Positions 15,633-24,493 of a stretch of 64,000 nucleotides of DNA are shown here, in pieces (the stretch's first letter is position 1; the number at the start of each line of letters is the position of its first letter). Both the position numbers and the translations under genes were made by a program. The stretch lies in NCBI GenBank assembly GCA_900466005.1, contig UEGQ01000013.1, positions 62,001 to 126,000 on the forward strand, written 5' to 3'. Source of the DNA: Hyphomicrobiales bacterium (GTDB lineage: Bacteria; Pseudomonadota; Alphaproteobacteria; Rhizobiales; Rhizobiaceae). The notes under the pieces were generated by a model that did not search any database, was not told the DNA's origin, and saw only the letters and a list, made by a program, of their open reading frames with translations.

Positions 15633-16718
15633 ATGTCGATCGTTACAGCACATCGCCCGAAGACCGATGCGCAGCCGATGGTGACGTTCGAAGGTGTCAC
15701 CAAGCGTTTCGGCGGCAGCGGGGGCCGTCCGGCGTTCTCCGCGCTCGCCGGGGTGGACTTTGCCGTGGCGCGTGGTTCGATCACCGGCATCATCGGCCGG
15801 TCCGGCGCGGGCAAGTCGACGCTGATCCGGCTGGTGAACGGATTGGAGACACCCTCCACCGGCCGCGTGGCGGTCGACGGCATCAATGTCGGCACGCTCG
15901 ACGAAGCGGGCCTGCGATCGCTCCGGCGGCAGATCGGAATGATCTTCCAGCACTTCAACCTGCTTTCCTCGCGTACCGTGCGCGACAACATCGCGCTGCC
16001 GCTCGAAATCGCCGGCGTCGACGCCCGGACGATCGAGGCGAAGGTCGGGCCGCTGATGGACCTGGTCGGCCTCGGCGACAAGGCGAGGCGCTATCCGGCC
16101 GAGCTTTCCGGCGGGCAGAAGCAGCGGGTCGGGATCGCACGGGCGCTTGCAACGGAGCCGAAGCTCCTGCTCTCCGACGAGGCGACGTCGGCGCTCGACC
16201 CCGAAACCACGCAATCCATCCTTGATCTCCTGAAGCGGATCAACCGCGAGCTCGGGCTTACCGTTCTGCTGATCACCCACGAGATGGAGGTCGTGAAGAC
16301 CATCGCCTCCCATGTCGCGGTCATCGATCAGGGCCTCATCGTCGAGCAGGGGCGGACCTTCGACGTCTTCACCCGGCCGCAACATGAGACCACGCGTGCG
16401 CTGCTTTCGGCCGCGGTCGGCGTGAAACTGCCGGAGTGGATCAGCAGCGATCTCGCCAGCGCGCCGAACCCCGGCGACCGGGCCTTCGTGCGGCTGATCT
16501 TCTTCGGAGAGACGGCCTTCCAGCCGCTGACGGCGCGGCTCGCCGCCGAGATCGGCGCAGACCTCAACATTCTTGCCGGTGCGATCGACGAGATTGCCGG
16601 CGAACCCTTCGGCTCGCTCGTCGTTTCCTATCCGGCCGATCCGGCGACGCTGGAGCGGGCAGGGCGTTTCTACCGCGAAACCGGCCTTACCACGGAGGTG
16701 CTCGGCTATGGCGCCTGA
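15633..16718 (+). CDS. metN: Methionine ABC importer ATPase
   Basis: A 361-residue ABC ATPase of the D/L-methionine uptake system. Walker A is GRSGAGKST (55-63), the Q-loop [11 protein letters not shown], the signature [15 protein letters not shown] and Walker [13 protein letters not shown]. The C-terminal ~80 residues form the NIL regulatory domain seen in MetN, where methionine binding inhibits transport. ATG 15633 follows GGAGGG at 15621; a longer frame from 15558 lacks a ribosome site. It overlaps metI by 11 bp, and metQ follows. Confidence 0.95.
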   Translation: MSIVTAHRPKTDAQPMVTFEGVTKRFGGSGGRPAFSALAGVDFAVARGSITGIIGRSGAGKSTLIRLVNGLETPSTGRVAVDGINVGTLDEAGLRSLRRQIGMIFQHFNLLSSRTVRDNIALPLEIAGVDARTIEAKVGPLMDLVGLGDKARRYPAELSGGQKQRVGIARALATEPKLLLSDEATSALDPETTQSILDLLKRINRELGLTVLLITHEMEVVKTIASHVAVIDQGLIVEQGRTFDVFTRPQHETTRALLSAAVGVKLPEWISSDLASAPNPGDRAFVRLIFFGETAFQPLTARLAAEIGADLNILAGAIDEIAGEPFGSLVVSYPADPATLERAGRFYRETGLTTEVLGYGA

Positions 16719-17376
16719 CATGCTCGCCGGTCTTCTCCTCAAGGCGTTGCTGCAGACGTTGCAGATGGTCGCTGCCGCCGGTTTCATCGGCACGCTCGTT
16801 GGCTTGCCGATGGGGATTTTTCTTGCGACCAGCGGCAGGGGGGAACTCTTCGAGGCACCGCTGACCAACCGTGTGGTCGGACTGATCGTCAATGCGCTGC
16901 GCTCGACGCCCTTCATCATCCTCGTCGTTGCGATCATTCCGTTGACGCGGTTCATCACCGGCACATCGATCGGTACGATCGCCGCGATCGTCCCTTTGAC
17001 GATATCGACCATTCCGTTCATCGCCCGCCTGATCGAGGCGGCGATCCGCGAGGTCGACAAGGGGCTTATCGAGGCTGCGCGTGCAATGGGTGCGACGCCG
17101 TTCCAGATCGTCGTCAAGGTGCTGCTCGCCGAGGCCAAGCCCGGGATCACGCTCGCGCTGACGCTGACCGTCGTCAGCCTCATCGGCTATTCCGCCATGG
17201 TCGGTGCGGTCGGTGGCGGTGGGCTCGGCGATCTCGGCATCCGCTACGGCTACCAGCGCTTCATGCCGGAGGTGATGCTCGCCGTCGTCGTCGTGCTCAT
17301 CCTGCTCGTCCAGGCCGTGCAGAGCGCCGGTGATGCGCTTGCCCGGCGCTTCGACAAGCGCAGCCGAAAGAACTGA
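16708..17376 (+). CDS. metI: Methionine ABC importer permease
   Basis: A 222-residue BPD_transp_1 permease with five membrane helices. The EAA loop that contacts MetN reads [29 protein letters not shown] 16708, inside the metN 3' end, has GGAGG at 16694-16698 and gives the expected MetI length; the longer frame from 16573 runs entirely within metN and is rejected. Translation is probably coupled to metN through the 11-bp overlap. Confidence 0.95.
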   Translation: MAPDMLAGLLLKALLQTLQMVAAAGFIGTLVGLPMGIFLATSGRGELFEAPLTNRVVGLIVNALRSTPFIILVVAIIPLTRFITGTSIGTIAAIVPLTISTIPFIARLIEAAIREVDKGLIEAARAMGATPFQIVVKVLLAEAKPGITLALTLTVVSLIGYSAMVGAVGGGGLGDLGIRYGYQRFMPEVMLAVVVVLILLVQAVQSAGDALARRFDKRSRKN

Positions 17377-17412
17377 AACCCTCCCTTTCAGGAAACCCAA
17401 GGAGAAAAGACA

Positions 17413-18192
17413 ATGAGGAAACTGATCGTCGCCGCAGCCGTCGCGGCCCTGTTTTCCGCCGGTACGGCGCTCGCCGAGGACATCAAGATCGGCGTGACCG
17501 CCGGCGAGCACGCCCAGATCATGGAGAAGGTCAAGGAGATCGCGGCGAAGAAGGGCCTCAACATCGATATCGTCGAGTTCTCCGACTACGTTGTGCCGAA
17601 CCAGGCGCTGGCAGACGGCGATCTCAATGCCAACTCGTTCCAGCACCAGCCCTATCTCGACAACCAGATCGCCGACCGTGGCTTCGACATCGTCAGCGTC
17701 GGCACGACCATCACCACGCCGATGGGCGTCTATTCCAAGAAGGTGAAGAGCCTCGACGAGTTGCAGGACGGTGCGACCGTCGCGATCCCGAACGACCCGA
17801 CCAACGGTGGCCGCGCGCTGCTCGTGCTCGCCTCGAAGGGCCTCATCAAGGTCAACGCCGAAGCCGGCCTGAAGGTCGGTCCGGCCGATGTCACCGAGAA
17901 CCCGAAGAACATCCAGTTCGCCGAGCTCGATGCCGCCCAGCTGCCGCGCTCGCTGGATGATGTCGACGCTGCGGTGATCAACACCAACTACGCGATGGAA
18001 GCGGGCCTTCACCCGAAGAAGGATGCGATTGCCATCGAAGGCGAAAAATCGCCCTACGCCAACGTGATCGCGGTTCGCACGGCCGACAAGGATGCACCCT
18101 GGGTCAAGACGCTGGTCGAGTCCTACCAAGACGACAGCATCAGGACCTTCATCAACGAGGAATTCAAGGGCGCCCTCATCCCGGCGTTCTGA
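17413..18192 (+). CDS. metQ: Methionine ABC importer substrate-binding protein
   Basis: A 259-residue NlpA/MetQ-family receptor. The first ~21 residues are a signal peptide (ending GTALAE). Unlike E. coli MetQ there is no lipobox cysteine, so it is probably a soluble periplasmic protein, as in many alphaproteobacteria. Family landmarks are KIGVTAGEHAQIMEKVK, NANSFQHQPYLDNQ, VAIPNDPTNGGRALLVL and VINTNYAMEAGL. It is preceded by AAGGAGAAA and followed by a clear terminator. Confidence 0.94.
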   Translation: MRKLIVAAAVAALFSAGTALAEDIKIGVTAGEHAQIMEKVKEIAAKKGLNIDIVEFSDYVVPNQALADGDLNANSFQHQPYLDNQIADRGFDIVSVGTTITTPMGVYSKKVKSLDELQDGATVAIPNDPTNGGRALLVLASKGLIKVNAEAGLKVGPADVTENPKNIQFAELDAAQLPRSLDDVDAAVINTNYAMEAGLHPKKDAIAIEGEKSPYANVIAVRTADKDAPWVKTLVESYQDDSIRTFINEEFKGALIPAF

Positions 18193-18222
18193 TCCCTCTT
18201 GCCGATCGGCATCCGATAGAGG

Positions 18223-18246
18223 CCCCCTTCTTGCGGAGGGGGTTTT
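18223..18246 (+). terminator. Rho-independent terminator of metNIQ
   Basis: CCCCCTTC / GGAGGGGG stem (one T-G wobble) with loop TTGC, followed directly by TTTT and an AT-rich stretch, 30 bp after the metQ stop. Confidence 0.85.
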
Positions 18247-18272
18247 CATTTCAGTGCGTGACGATCGCGTCG

Positions 18273-18647
18273 TCAGCCCGCGTCACCTTCATTGAACACC
18301 CGGAGGCGGTGACCGTCCGGGTCGGCGGCGAGGAAGGTGCGGCCGAACACCATGTCGGACGGCTCCTTGAGGATAGCCGCGCCGGCGCGCGTCCATTCCT
18401 CGAAGCGGCGGTCAACGTCGGCGGGTGTCGCAACGACGAGGCCAACCTCGCTGCCGCCGGCGGGTGTCGGCGCGGAGATGTCGGTGCTCGACGTCGACCA
18501 GAGGCCGAGCAGCAGCCCGTCGTTGATTTCGAAGCTGACGAAGGTCGGGTGTGCCTCGAAGGGCGCCTTGCCGAGGAGGCGGCCGTAGAACTCGGCACTT
18601 TTCATCGGGTCGGCGACATAGAGGAGGGCATAGGCTCGTGCAGTCAT
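18273..18647 (-). CDS. VOC-superfamily (glyoxalase/bleomycin-resistance-like) protein
   Basis: A 124-residue protein with two beta-alpha-beta-beta-beta modules: ALLYVADPMKSAEFYGRLLG at the N-terminus and VFGRTFLAADPDGHRLRVFN at the C-terminus. The DPDGHRL segment is typical of the family. Members are metal-dependent dioxygenases, isomerases or resistance proteins; the reaction is not predictable here. GGAGAAACGGAA precedes the ATG. It follows the WYL regulator on the same strand, and both genes have the same 22-bp motif upstream, so this is probably the regulator's target. Confidence 0.82.
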   Translation of the reverse strand: MTARAYALLYVADPMKSAEFYGRLLGKAPFEAHPTFVSFEINDGLLLGLWSTSSTDISAPTPAGGSEVGLVVATPADVDRRFEEWTRAGAAILKEPSDMVFGRTFLAADPDGHRLRVFNEGDAG

Positions 18648-18695
18648 TTCCGTTTCTCCGGTTTTCGTTTCGGAATGCCCGGACTTTATGCGAGG

Positions 18696-18717
18696 CTACT
18701 GCCAATTTTTGTCAGCA
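18696..18717. promoter_or_regulatory. WYL-regulator operator, copy before the VOC gene
   Basis: A 22-bp motif containing CTGCCA-ATTTT-TGTCAG, an imperfect inverted repeat. It matches the site at 19422-19443 at 19 of 22 positions. It lies between the regulator stop and the VOC start, 48 bp before the latter. Confidence 0.75.
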
Positions 18718-19413
18718 TCAGAAGGATGGCGCGCTTATTCCCTGCTCGTGTCGCCACTCGCGAACCAGCTGAAGTCTCCGTTTCGGATAGCGCACCGCGA
18801 GGTTCTCGAGCGTGGTCAGCCGGTCCGTGCGGAAGTGGCGGAAGCCTTGCCGCATCTCGCACCAGGCGACGATGATCCGCTGGCTGTCGAAATAGCCGAG
18901 CGCGATCGGCCAGATGTCCCGCTCGGTCGAACTGCCATCGGCGTCGCGGTAGCCGATCCGCAGCTTGTGCTCGGCGCGGATGGCCTGCCGCACCTGTGCA
19001 GCATCGACAATGCCGTCATTCGTCTTGCCGCCGGGCCCGACCATCAGGCCGGAGGTCGAGAGGTGCTGCCGGAGATCGGCCGGCAGCACGGCTTCGATCT
19101 TGGCAAGAGCGTTGTGCGCGGCGTCATTCAGGCCGCCGTCGCCGCGGCTGGCCACCCAGCGGAAACCGAGGACGAGCGCCTCGATCTCTTCCGGCGAGAA
19201 CATCAGGGGCGGCAGCATGTAGCCGGGGCGCAGCATGTAGCCGATGCCGGCTTCCCCGTCTATGTCGGCGCCCTGTGCCTGCAGCGAGGCGATGTCGCGG
19301 TAGAGCGTGCGCAGCGATATGCCGAGCGTTTCCGCAAGCACGCGGCCGCTCACCGGCCGGCGGTGCTGGCGCAGAACCTGAAGCAGTTGCAGGAGGCGTT
19401 CGGAGCGGCTCAT
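18718..19413 (-). CDS. YafY/DeoR-type WYL-domain transcriptional regulator
   Basis: A 231-residue regulator with an N-terminal HTH (SGRVLAETLGISLRTLYRDIASLQAQGADIDGEAGIGY, the HTH_11/DeoR pattern) and a C-terminal WYL-like domain (KLRIGYRDADGSSTERDIWPIALGYFDSQRIIVAWCEMRQGFRHFRTDRL). WYL regulators bind small ligands or nucleic acid through this domain. It is followed by the VOC gene, and matching operator motifs before both genes support autoregulation. Confidence 0.88.
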   Translation of the reverse strand: MSRSERLLQLLQVLRQHRRPVSGRVLAETLGISLRTLYRDIASLQAQGADIDGEAGIGYMLRPGYMLPPLMFSPEEIEALVLGFRWVASRGDGGLNDAAHNALAKIEAVLPADLRQHLSTSGLMVGPGGKTNDGIVDAAQVRQAIRAEHKLRIGYRDADGSSTERDIWPIALGYFDSQRIIVAWCEMRQGFRHFRTDRLTTLENLAVRYPKRRLQLVREWRHEQGISAPSF

Positions 19414-19421
19414 CGGTCTTC

Positions 19422-19443
19422 CTACTGGCAGATTTTGTCAGCA
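19422..19443. promoter_or_regulatory. WYL-regulator operator, copy before the regulator gene
   Basis: A 22-bp motif with CTGGCA-GATTT-TGTCAG inverted arms, ending 30 bp before the regulator's own start and matching the copy before the VOC gene at 19 of 22 bases. Confidence 0.75.
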
Positions 19444-19500
19444 GGAATAGGGCAGACCTACGCGTTTGGCGAGTCCCGACCGCGTCCGTATGACGGCTGC

Positions 19501-20409
19501 TCAGCGGCTCGCTTCGAGCCAAAGTATCTCGATGATGCGGGCTTCGGCCTTCGGCGGATCGGCGAAGAGGCGTTCGGCGATCTCCAGCGCCTCGCGCCGC
19601 AGCGCCTGTTGCTGGCGGATCACGGCACCCAACAGGTGCGCGAGTTCGGCACCGCCGTTCAGGACATCGGGTTCACGGTCGAGGAGGGCGACCAGCAGCG
19701 CCAGATCGTGCTCGTGACCGAGAACGGTGACCAGCGCTTTGGCTTCGGCGAGCTTGGCCGCCATCGCGGAAGGCCAGAGGTCGCGCAGAAGGGCAAGATG
19801 CATCGAATAGTCCTGCGCGCATTTGCGCAGCTCGTGGAAGACCTCTTCGTGGGCAACCGAATGGCAGGTCGCGAGCGCTTCGCGTGCGCGTGAAAGATTG
19901 CTCCGCCATCCCCTGGCGATGCGTTTCGCCGTCGCCTGCCGACCGTCGTCGAAGGAGAGCCCGTCCAGCGCACGGATCGCGTCCCGGCATGCCGCAACGG
20001 CGGCTTCCGCCTTTTGCGGCAGGTCGACCTCGTTGGCCGCCATCGCATCCCTTCTTGCCGCGAGCGCCGTCCGGGCATGGGCGAGCGCTTCCCGTTCGTC
20101 GGTGTTCAGCGCATGGTCTTCGAGATAGGCGGCGGTTTCGATCAGGGCGGTCGCGTCGCGCACCAGCGACAACGTGTGGGCGATGTCCCGCAGACGCGCG
20201 TTCTCCCGTTTCTGGAAATCTGGCGCGTCCTCTGCCACCAGACGATAGAGCGCGCGCACGCGCTTCAGCTTCCGACGGGCCTGATGGATGGCTTCGTGCA
20301 GGCCCTCGGGCTGCTCCGTGACGAGGGCGATCGCCCGCTCGAGTTCGCCGGCAGCCGCCTTGCGCAACGCCCCGGAGAAGGGACGGTCGGGCCTAATTCG
20401 GTAGGCCAT
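19501..20409 (-). CDS. CHAD-domain protein
   Basis: A 302-residue all-helical protein. CHAD landmarks are the histidine- and arginine-rich HEAIHQARRKLKRVRALYRL near the N-terminus and EVFHELRKCAQDYSMHLALL in the second half. CHAD domains carry conserved basic residues that bind inorganic polyphosphate and are commonly linked to CYTH triphosphatases. Its start overlaps the upstream CYTH gene by 17 bp, so the two are translationally coupled. I expect a role in polyphosphate binding or localisation. Confidence 0.9.
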   Translation of the reverse strand: MAYRIRPDRPFSGALRKAAAGELERAIALVTEQPEGLHEAIHQARRKLKRVRALYRLVAEDAPDFQKRENARLRDIAHTLSLVRDATALIETAAYLEDHALNTDEREALAHARTALAARRDAMAANEVDLPQKAEAAVAACRDAIRALDGLSFDDGRQATAKRIARGWRSNLSRAREALATCHSVAHEEVFHELRKCAQDYSMHLALLRDLWPSAMAAKLAEAKALVTVLGHEHDLALLVALLDREPDVLNGGAELAHLLGAVIRQQQALRREALEIAERLFADPPKAEARIIEILWLEASR

Positions 20410-20881
20410 AAAGCACGTCCTGCTGCAGCTTCTCGGTCGCCAGTGCCTGGTTGGAATAGCGCCGGTCGCCCGTCACTTCGCGGCCGATCCAGCGGGGCAG
20501 GGGCGGGTCGTCGCTTTCTTTCTGCAATTCCACCTCGGCGATCACCAGCCCCTGGTAGGCGCCTTCGTAGACGTCGATCTCCCAGACGAAGCCGTGATGC
20601 TCGACGGTATAACGCACCTTTTCGATCACGTTGCCGACCGCCAGCGCGATCATCTCCTCGGCGTCGTCGAGCGCAATGGAATACTCGAACTCGTCACGAA
20701 CGAGCGAATTCTGGCCGATCTTGACCGTCAGCTGTGCCGAGGTGCCGTTCTTCGTGCGCACGCGGACGGAGCGGTCGTGCATGAGAACGACGTAGGCCTG
20801 GCGCATCGGCGTCGCAGACGTCGCGAGCGCCCGCCAATCATCGTTTGCCACGAGAAACTTCCGCTCTATCTCCTTGGCCAT
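20393..20881 (-). CDS. CYTH-domain triphosphatase-like protein
   Basis: A 162-residue protein with the CYTH signature EIERKFLV at residues 4-11 and the alternating charged strands of the triphosphate tunnel ([43 protein letters not shown]). CYTH enzymes hydrolyse tripolyphosphate or related substrates with a divalent metal; some are class IV adenylate cyclases. The stand-alone CYTH plus CHAD pair favours polyphosphate or triphosphate metabolism. It is the first gene of the two-gene unit. Confidence 0.9.
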   Translation of the reverse strand: MAKEIERKFLVANDDWRALATSATPMRQAYVVLMHDRSVRVRTKNGTSAQLTVKIGQNSLVRDEFEYSIALDDAEEMIALAVGNVIEKVRYTVEHHGFVWEIDVYEGAYQGLVIAEVELQKESDDPPLPRWIGREVTGDRRYSNQALATEKLQQDVLYGLPN

Positions 20882-21039
20882 CGACCCCGTTCCGGTTGCC
20901 GCCCTGCGGGGTTACCGTACAGGAAGTGTGGAATGCGTCAAACAGCGGCGACGCGAACGCGCGCATTTGTCTCGACAAGGCGGGCCTGTCGCTATATCCG
21001 TCTGTCAATTTCAATCGTTTTAAGAAAGGGAGCCGGACC

Positions 21040-21678
21040 ATGGGCGCCAAAACCGAAAAGCTTCTTTCGACCCTGAAACTGCAGCCGGTCGTGCCGGTGC
21101 TGATCGTCGAGGATGCCGGGACGGCGGTGCCGCTCGCGCGTGCGCTGGTTGCCGGCGGACTGAAGGCGATCGAGATCACCATGCGCACGCCGGACGCGCT
21201 GGAGGCGGTGCGGCGGGTCGCGGCCGAAGTCGAGGGTGCCGTCGTCGGCGCCGGAACGATCCTCAACGCCGCGCATTTCGAGGCGGCCGTCGAGGCTGGT
21301 TCCCAGTTCATCGTGAGCCCCGGCACGACTCGCGAACTCATCCACGCCGCCCGGTCGTCGGACATTCCGCTGCTTCCCGGCGCGGCGACCGCGAGCGAAG
21401 TCATGCAGTTGCGCGAGGAAGGCTACCAGGTCCTGAAATTCTTCCCCGCCGAACAGGCGGGCGGCGCCGCCTACCTGAAGGCGCTGTCGTCGCCGCTCGC
21501 CGGCACGCTGTTCTGCCCGACCGGCGGCATTTCGCTCAAGAACGCGCGCGACTATCTCTCTCTGCCGAATGTCGTCTGCGTCGGCGGTTCGTGGGTGGCG
21601 CCGAAAGAACTGGTCGCGGCCGGCGACTGGGCGGGCATCACCAGACTCGCCTCCGAGGCGGCGGCCCTCAAGGGCTGA
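21040..21678 (+). CDS. eda: 2-dehydro-3-deoxy-6-phosphogluconate aldolase
   Basis: A 212-residue class I aldolase cleaving KDPG to pyruvate and glyceraldehyde 3-phosphate in the Entner-Doudoroff pathway, the main hexose route in rhizobia. Catalytic Glu45 lies in EITMRT, the Schiff-base Lys133 in KFFPAE, and phosphate-binding FCPTGGIS follows. ATG 21040 is preceded by AAGAAAGGGAG. It is a single-gene unit here, separate from edd. A KDPGal aldolase of the same family cannot be strictly excluded. Confidence 0.93.
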   Translation: MGAKTEKLLSTLKLQPVVPVLIVEDAGTAVPLARALVAGGLKAIEITMRTPDALEAVRRVAAEVEGAVVGAGTILNAAHFEAAVEAGSQFIVSPGTTRELIHAARSSDIPLLPGAATASEVMQLREEGYQVLKFFPAEQAGGAAYLKALSSPLAGTLFCPTGGISLKNARDYLSLPNVVCVGGSWVAPKELVAAGDWAGITRLASEAAALKG

Positions 21679-21762
21679 TCGCGCAGGCGGTATCGCCGTC
21701 TTTGTATTGTCACGATCGGCTCCCTATGTAGCGTTGAACGAGTGCACAACACGGAGATGGCG

Positions 21763-22461
21763 ATGTTTGACGCGAAGAAGCTTCTCGATCAGTTTCTCGG
21801 TTCACAGGTTCCGGGAACCACGGGAACGGTGAAGGAGAAGGCGGGCGACGTCGCCCAGCTCGCCAAGGACAATCCGCTTGCGACCGGCGCGATCCTCGCC
21901 GCCGTTCTCGGCACCAAGACCGGCCGCAAGCTCGCCGGCAATGTCGCGACCATCGGCGGCATCGCCGCCATCGCCGGTCTCGGCTACCAGGCCTACAAGA
22001 ACTATCAGGCCGGCAAGGCGCCGCAGACGGCACCTGCCGCCTCCGAGCCCGTCCTTCTTCCGCCGCCGGCCGATTCGCCGTTCAGCCCCGAGGCTGCGGC
22101 GGCGGGGAACGATTTCGCGCTGACGCTGGTCAGGGCGATGATCGCGGCCGCCAAGGCTGACGGCCACGTCGATTATGCCGAGCGGGCCCGCATCCTGGAC
22201 AAGATCCACACCTCCGCCCTTGATGCCGAGGCCGAGGCCTTCATCGCCGAGGAACTCGCCCGGCCGACAGATATCGAGGCCCTGGTGGCGGCGGCGAAGA
22301 CGGAGGCCCAGAAGGTGGAGCTCTTCACGGCGTCGCGGCTCGCAATCGATCCCGACGGCCGCGCCGAACGCGGCTATCTCGACATGCTCGCCGGCCGCCT
22401 CGGCCTTGCCGACGGTCTGGTCGACCATATCGAGGCGACGGTCGCGGGTGCCACCGTCTGA
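21763..22461 (+). CDS. DUF533 (YebE-type) inner-membrane-associated protein with TerB-like domain
   Basis: A 232-residue protein: a short helical N-terminus (MFDAKKLLDQFLG), a glycine/alanine-rich hydrophobic segment (GNVATIGGIAAIAGLGYQAYKNYQ, near 65-88), a proline-rich linker, then a TerB-like helical domain (LVRAMIAAAKADGHVDYAERARILDKI). DUF533 proteins have no firmly known function; E. coli YebE is envelope-stress regulated. Among several possible starts, ATG 21763 has GGAG six bases upstream, whereas 21742 (GTG) and 21757 do not. Confidence 0.85.
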   Translation: MFDAKKLLDQFLGSQVPGTTGTVKEKAGDVAQLAKDNPLATGAILAAVLGTKTGRKLAGNVATIGGIAAIAGLGYQAYKNYQAGKAPQTAPAASEPVLLPPPADSPFSPEAAAAGNDFALTLVRAMIAAAKADGHVDYAERARILDKIHTSALDAEAEAFIAEELARPTDIEALVAAAKTEAQKVELFTASRLAIDPDGRAERGYLDMLAGRLGLADGLVDHIEATVAGATV

Positions 22462-22539
22462 GGTCATGATGCCTTATGGCCGGTTGCCTTTGCCGGGCGG
22501 CTGGCCTACTGCTTTGCCGGAACATTCCGTGAGGCAGGC

Positions 22540-23232
22540 ATGCGCGATCTATCGACATTCAAAGGCTGTCCGGCGCCGATGCCGGTAAGGCTCGAGGGCC
22601 GTTTTGTGACGGTCGAGCCCTATGACAAGGACAAGCATCTCCAAGCCCTGTGGGACGGCCTCGGCGGCATGGGCATCAATCCGCTGCTCACCTATTTCAC
22701 CCAGCCGGACTTCGGCAGTATCGCCGACTTCGAGAGCTGGCTCGACAATGCCCGCACCAAGGGCGGCTGGCTCACGCACGTCTTCCGGGACAATGCCTCC
22801 GGCAAGATCGTCGGCATGGCGAACTACATGCGCGCCGACCCGGCCAACGGTGTGGTCGAGGTCGGGGGCGTCGCCCACGGCCCGGCGATGAGCCGCACGC
22901 CGCTTGCGACCGAGGCCCATTACCTCATGGCGAAGCATGTTTTCGAGGATCTCGGCTATCGCCGCTACGAGTGGAAATGCCACAACGAGAACGAGGCGAG
23001 CAAGACGACCGCGCGCCGCTACGGCTTCACCTTCGAGGGGGTCTTCCGCCAGCACATGCTGTCGAAGGGCAAGAACCGCGACACCGCCTGGTTTTCGATC
23101 ATCGACGGCGACTGGCCACTGGTGAAGGCGGCGTTCGAGGCCTGGCTTCATCCCGACAACTTCGATGCGGAAGGCCGGCAGAAGCGGAAGCTCGAAGACA
23201 TACGCGCCGAACTCGCACGGGCGGTGGCATGA
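22540..23232 (+). CDS. GNAT acetyltransferase, RimJ/RimL-like
   Basis: A 230-residue Acetyltransf_3-type N-acetyltransferase. The core reads RFVTVEPYDKDKHLQALWDG at the N-terminus, VGMANYMRADPANGVVEVGGV in the middle strands and CHNENEASKTTARRYGFTFEGVFRQH at the C-terminal acetyl-CoA region. Relatives acetylate ribosomal protein N-termini or small amines; the substrate here is unknown. Its stop overlaps the next small gene as ATGA, implying coupled translation. Confidence 0.85.
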   Translation: MRDLSTFKGCPAPMPVRLEGRFVTVEPYDKDKHLQALWDGLGGMGINPLLTYFTQPDFGSIADFESWLDNARTKGGWLTHVFRDNASGKIVGMANYMRADPANGVVEVGGVAHGPAMSRTPLATEAHYLMAKHVFEDLGYRRYEWKCHNENEASKTTARRYGFTFEGVFRQHMLSKGKNRDTAWFSIIDGDWPLVKAAFEAWLHPDNFDAEGRQKRKLEDIRAELARAVA

Positions 23233-23453
23233 TGGCGGAGGACGACAAGAACTCCCGCTCCTCGGCGATCGCCGCCTTCGTCATCCTGCTCGGGATCGCT
23301 CTTGCGCTCCTCATCATGCCGAAGGTCGTGCTCTGGGTCGGCGGCTACTCGCCGGTGCTGGCTGCCGCTCTCGGCACGCTGGTGATCCTGTCCTTCTTCC
23401 TGATCTTCTGGCTGCGCGCGTGTTATCAGCGCCGCCGCGGCGGTCAGGACTGA
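23229..23453 (+). CDS. Small two-helix membrane protein
   Basis: A 74-residue protein that starts inside the acetyltransferase stop codon (ATGA overlap), a strong sign of a real coupled gene. After a charged N-terminus (MMAEDDKNSRSS) there are two hydrophobic helices around 14-36 and 42-62, then a basic tail (RACYQRRRGG). I do not recognise a family. Its 3' end overlaps the convergent NicO gene by 10 bp. Confidence 0.65.
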   Translation: MMAEDDKNSRSSAIAAFVILLGIALALLIMPKVVLWVGGYSPVLAAALGTLVILSFFLIFWLRACYQRRRGGQD

Positions 23454-24493
23454 AGCGCCGCCGCAAGCAGCACCACGCCCATCACGATGACCAGAAGGGC
23501 GCCGCCGATCTCGATGGCGCTCGCGACCTTTCGTGCCGCCGGCGAACCGGGGCCGGAGAGGCGGACGGCGAAGGTTTTGGCCGAGACGGCGACGGTCGCA
23601 AGGAGGGAGACGGTGATCGCGGTCCCGAGGGCCATGGCGAATACCGAAAGTACACCGCCGAGATAGAGCCCGTTCAGGATCGCAAAGGTCATCACCAGCA
23701 AGGCGCCCGAACAGGGGCGCAGGCCGACGGCGACGATCGCGGACCATGCATCGCGCAGCCGGAACTCGTTCGCCGACAGAAGCCGCGGGTCGGCGATATG
23801 GCTCATGCCGCAGTCGGGGCAGACGGCGTCCGGCGCAAGGCCCGCATGGCTGTGTTCGGCGGCGATGGCTTCGAAGCGAAGGCCCGTCGTCGTGCGCGGG
23901 ACGGAGGTCGACACGGGAGCGGCGAAGAGCGTGGCGCTTGCTGCCTGTATGGCGAAGACCGACCGCAGCTTGCGGACGAGAAGCCAGAGGCCGAAGGCGA
24001 TGATGAGCGCATAGCTTGCAAGCTCCATCGCATCCGTCGCGTTCGTCAGCGTGATTCCCGTGCCCCGCAAGGCGAGATAGGCGGTTCCGACCACGGCGAT
24101 CGCGACCAGGGCCTGTAGCGCTGAGGAGACGAAGGAAATGCCGACGCCGCGCTTCAACTCCGTTTCGTTGGCGATCATGTAGGAGGAGATCACGGCCTTG
24201 CCGTGTCCCGGGCCGGCGGCATGGAACACGCCGTAGGCAAAGGAAAGCCCCACGAGCGTTGCAAGCCGGCTCGGATCCTCCCGCATCGCCTTCAGCGATT
24301 CGGTCAGTGCACGGTAGAAGGCCTGCTGGTGCTCGTTCACCCAGCCGAGAAATCCGCCGAACATGCCGGTGGTGGGGAACGACGGCTCGGCCGTGCCGAT
24401 GCCGAGCGGCGAACCCGCGAAAGCGGCCGGTGCCGCAATGGCGACCAGGAGCGCCGCGAGCGCGGCATATTTGCCGAGGCGGGCGTTCAGCAT
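23444..24493 (-). CDS. NicO-family nickel/cobalt exporter-like membrane protein
   Basis: A 349-residue inner-membrane protein of the NicO/RcnA superfamily. HAAGPGHGKA at residues 91-100 and GLRPCSGA in the second half are the two signature motifs. A cytoplasmic loop with His/Cys residues (EHSHAGLAPDAVCPDCGMSHIAD) may bind metal. A signal-like first helix precedes the transport core. Its start overlaps the stop of the DUF1007 gene, the usual partner of NicO proteins, suggesting one export or handling unit for Ni, Co or another divalent metal. Confidence 0.85.
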   Translation of the reverse strand: MLNARLGKYAALAALLVAIAAPAAFAGSPLGIGTAEPSFPTTGMFGGFLGWVNEHQQAFYRALTESLKAMREDPSRLATLVGLSFAYGVFHAAGPGHGKAVISSYMIANETELKRGVGISFVSSALQALVAIAVVGTAYLALRGTGITLTNATDAMELASYALIIAFGLWLLVRKLRSVFAIQAASATLFAAPVSTSVPRTTTGLRFEAIAAEHSHAGLAPDAVCPDCGMSHIADPRLLSANEFRLRDAWSAIVAVGLRPCSGALLVMTFAILNGLYLGGVLSVFAMALGTAITVSLLATVAVSAKTFAVRLSGPGSPAARKVASAIEIGGALLVIVMGVVLLAAALQS

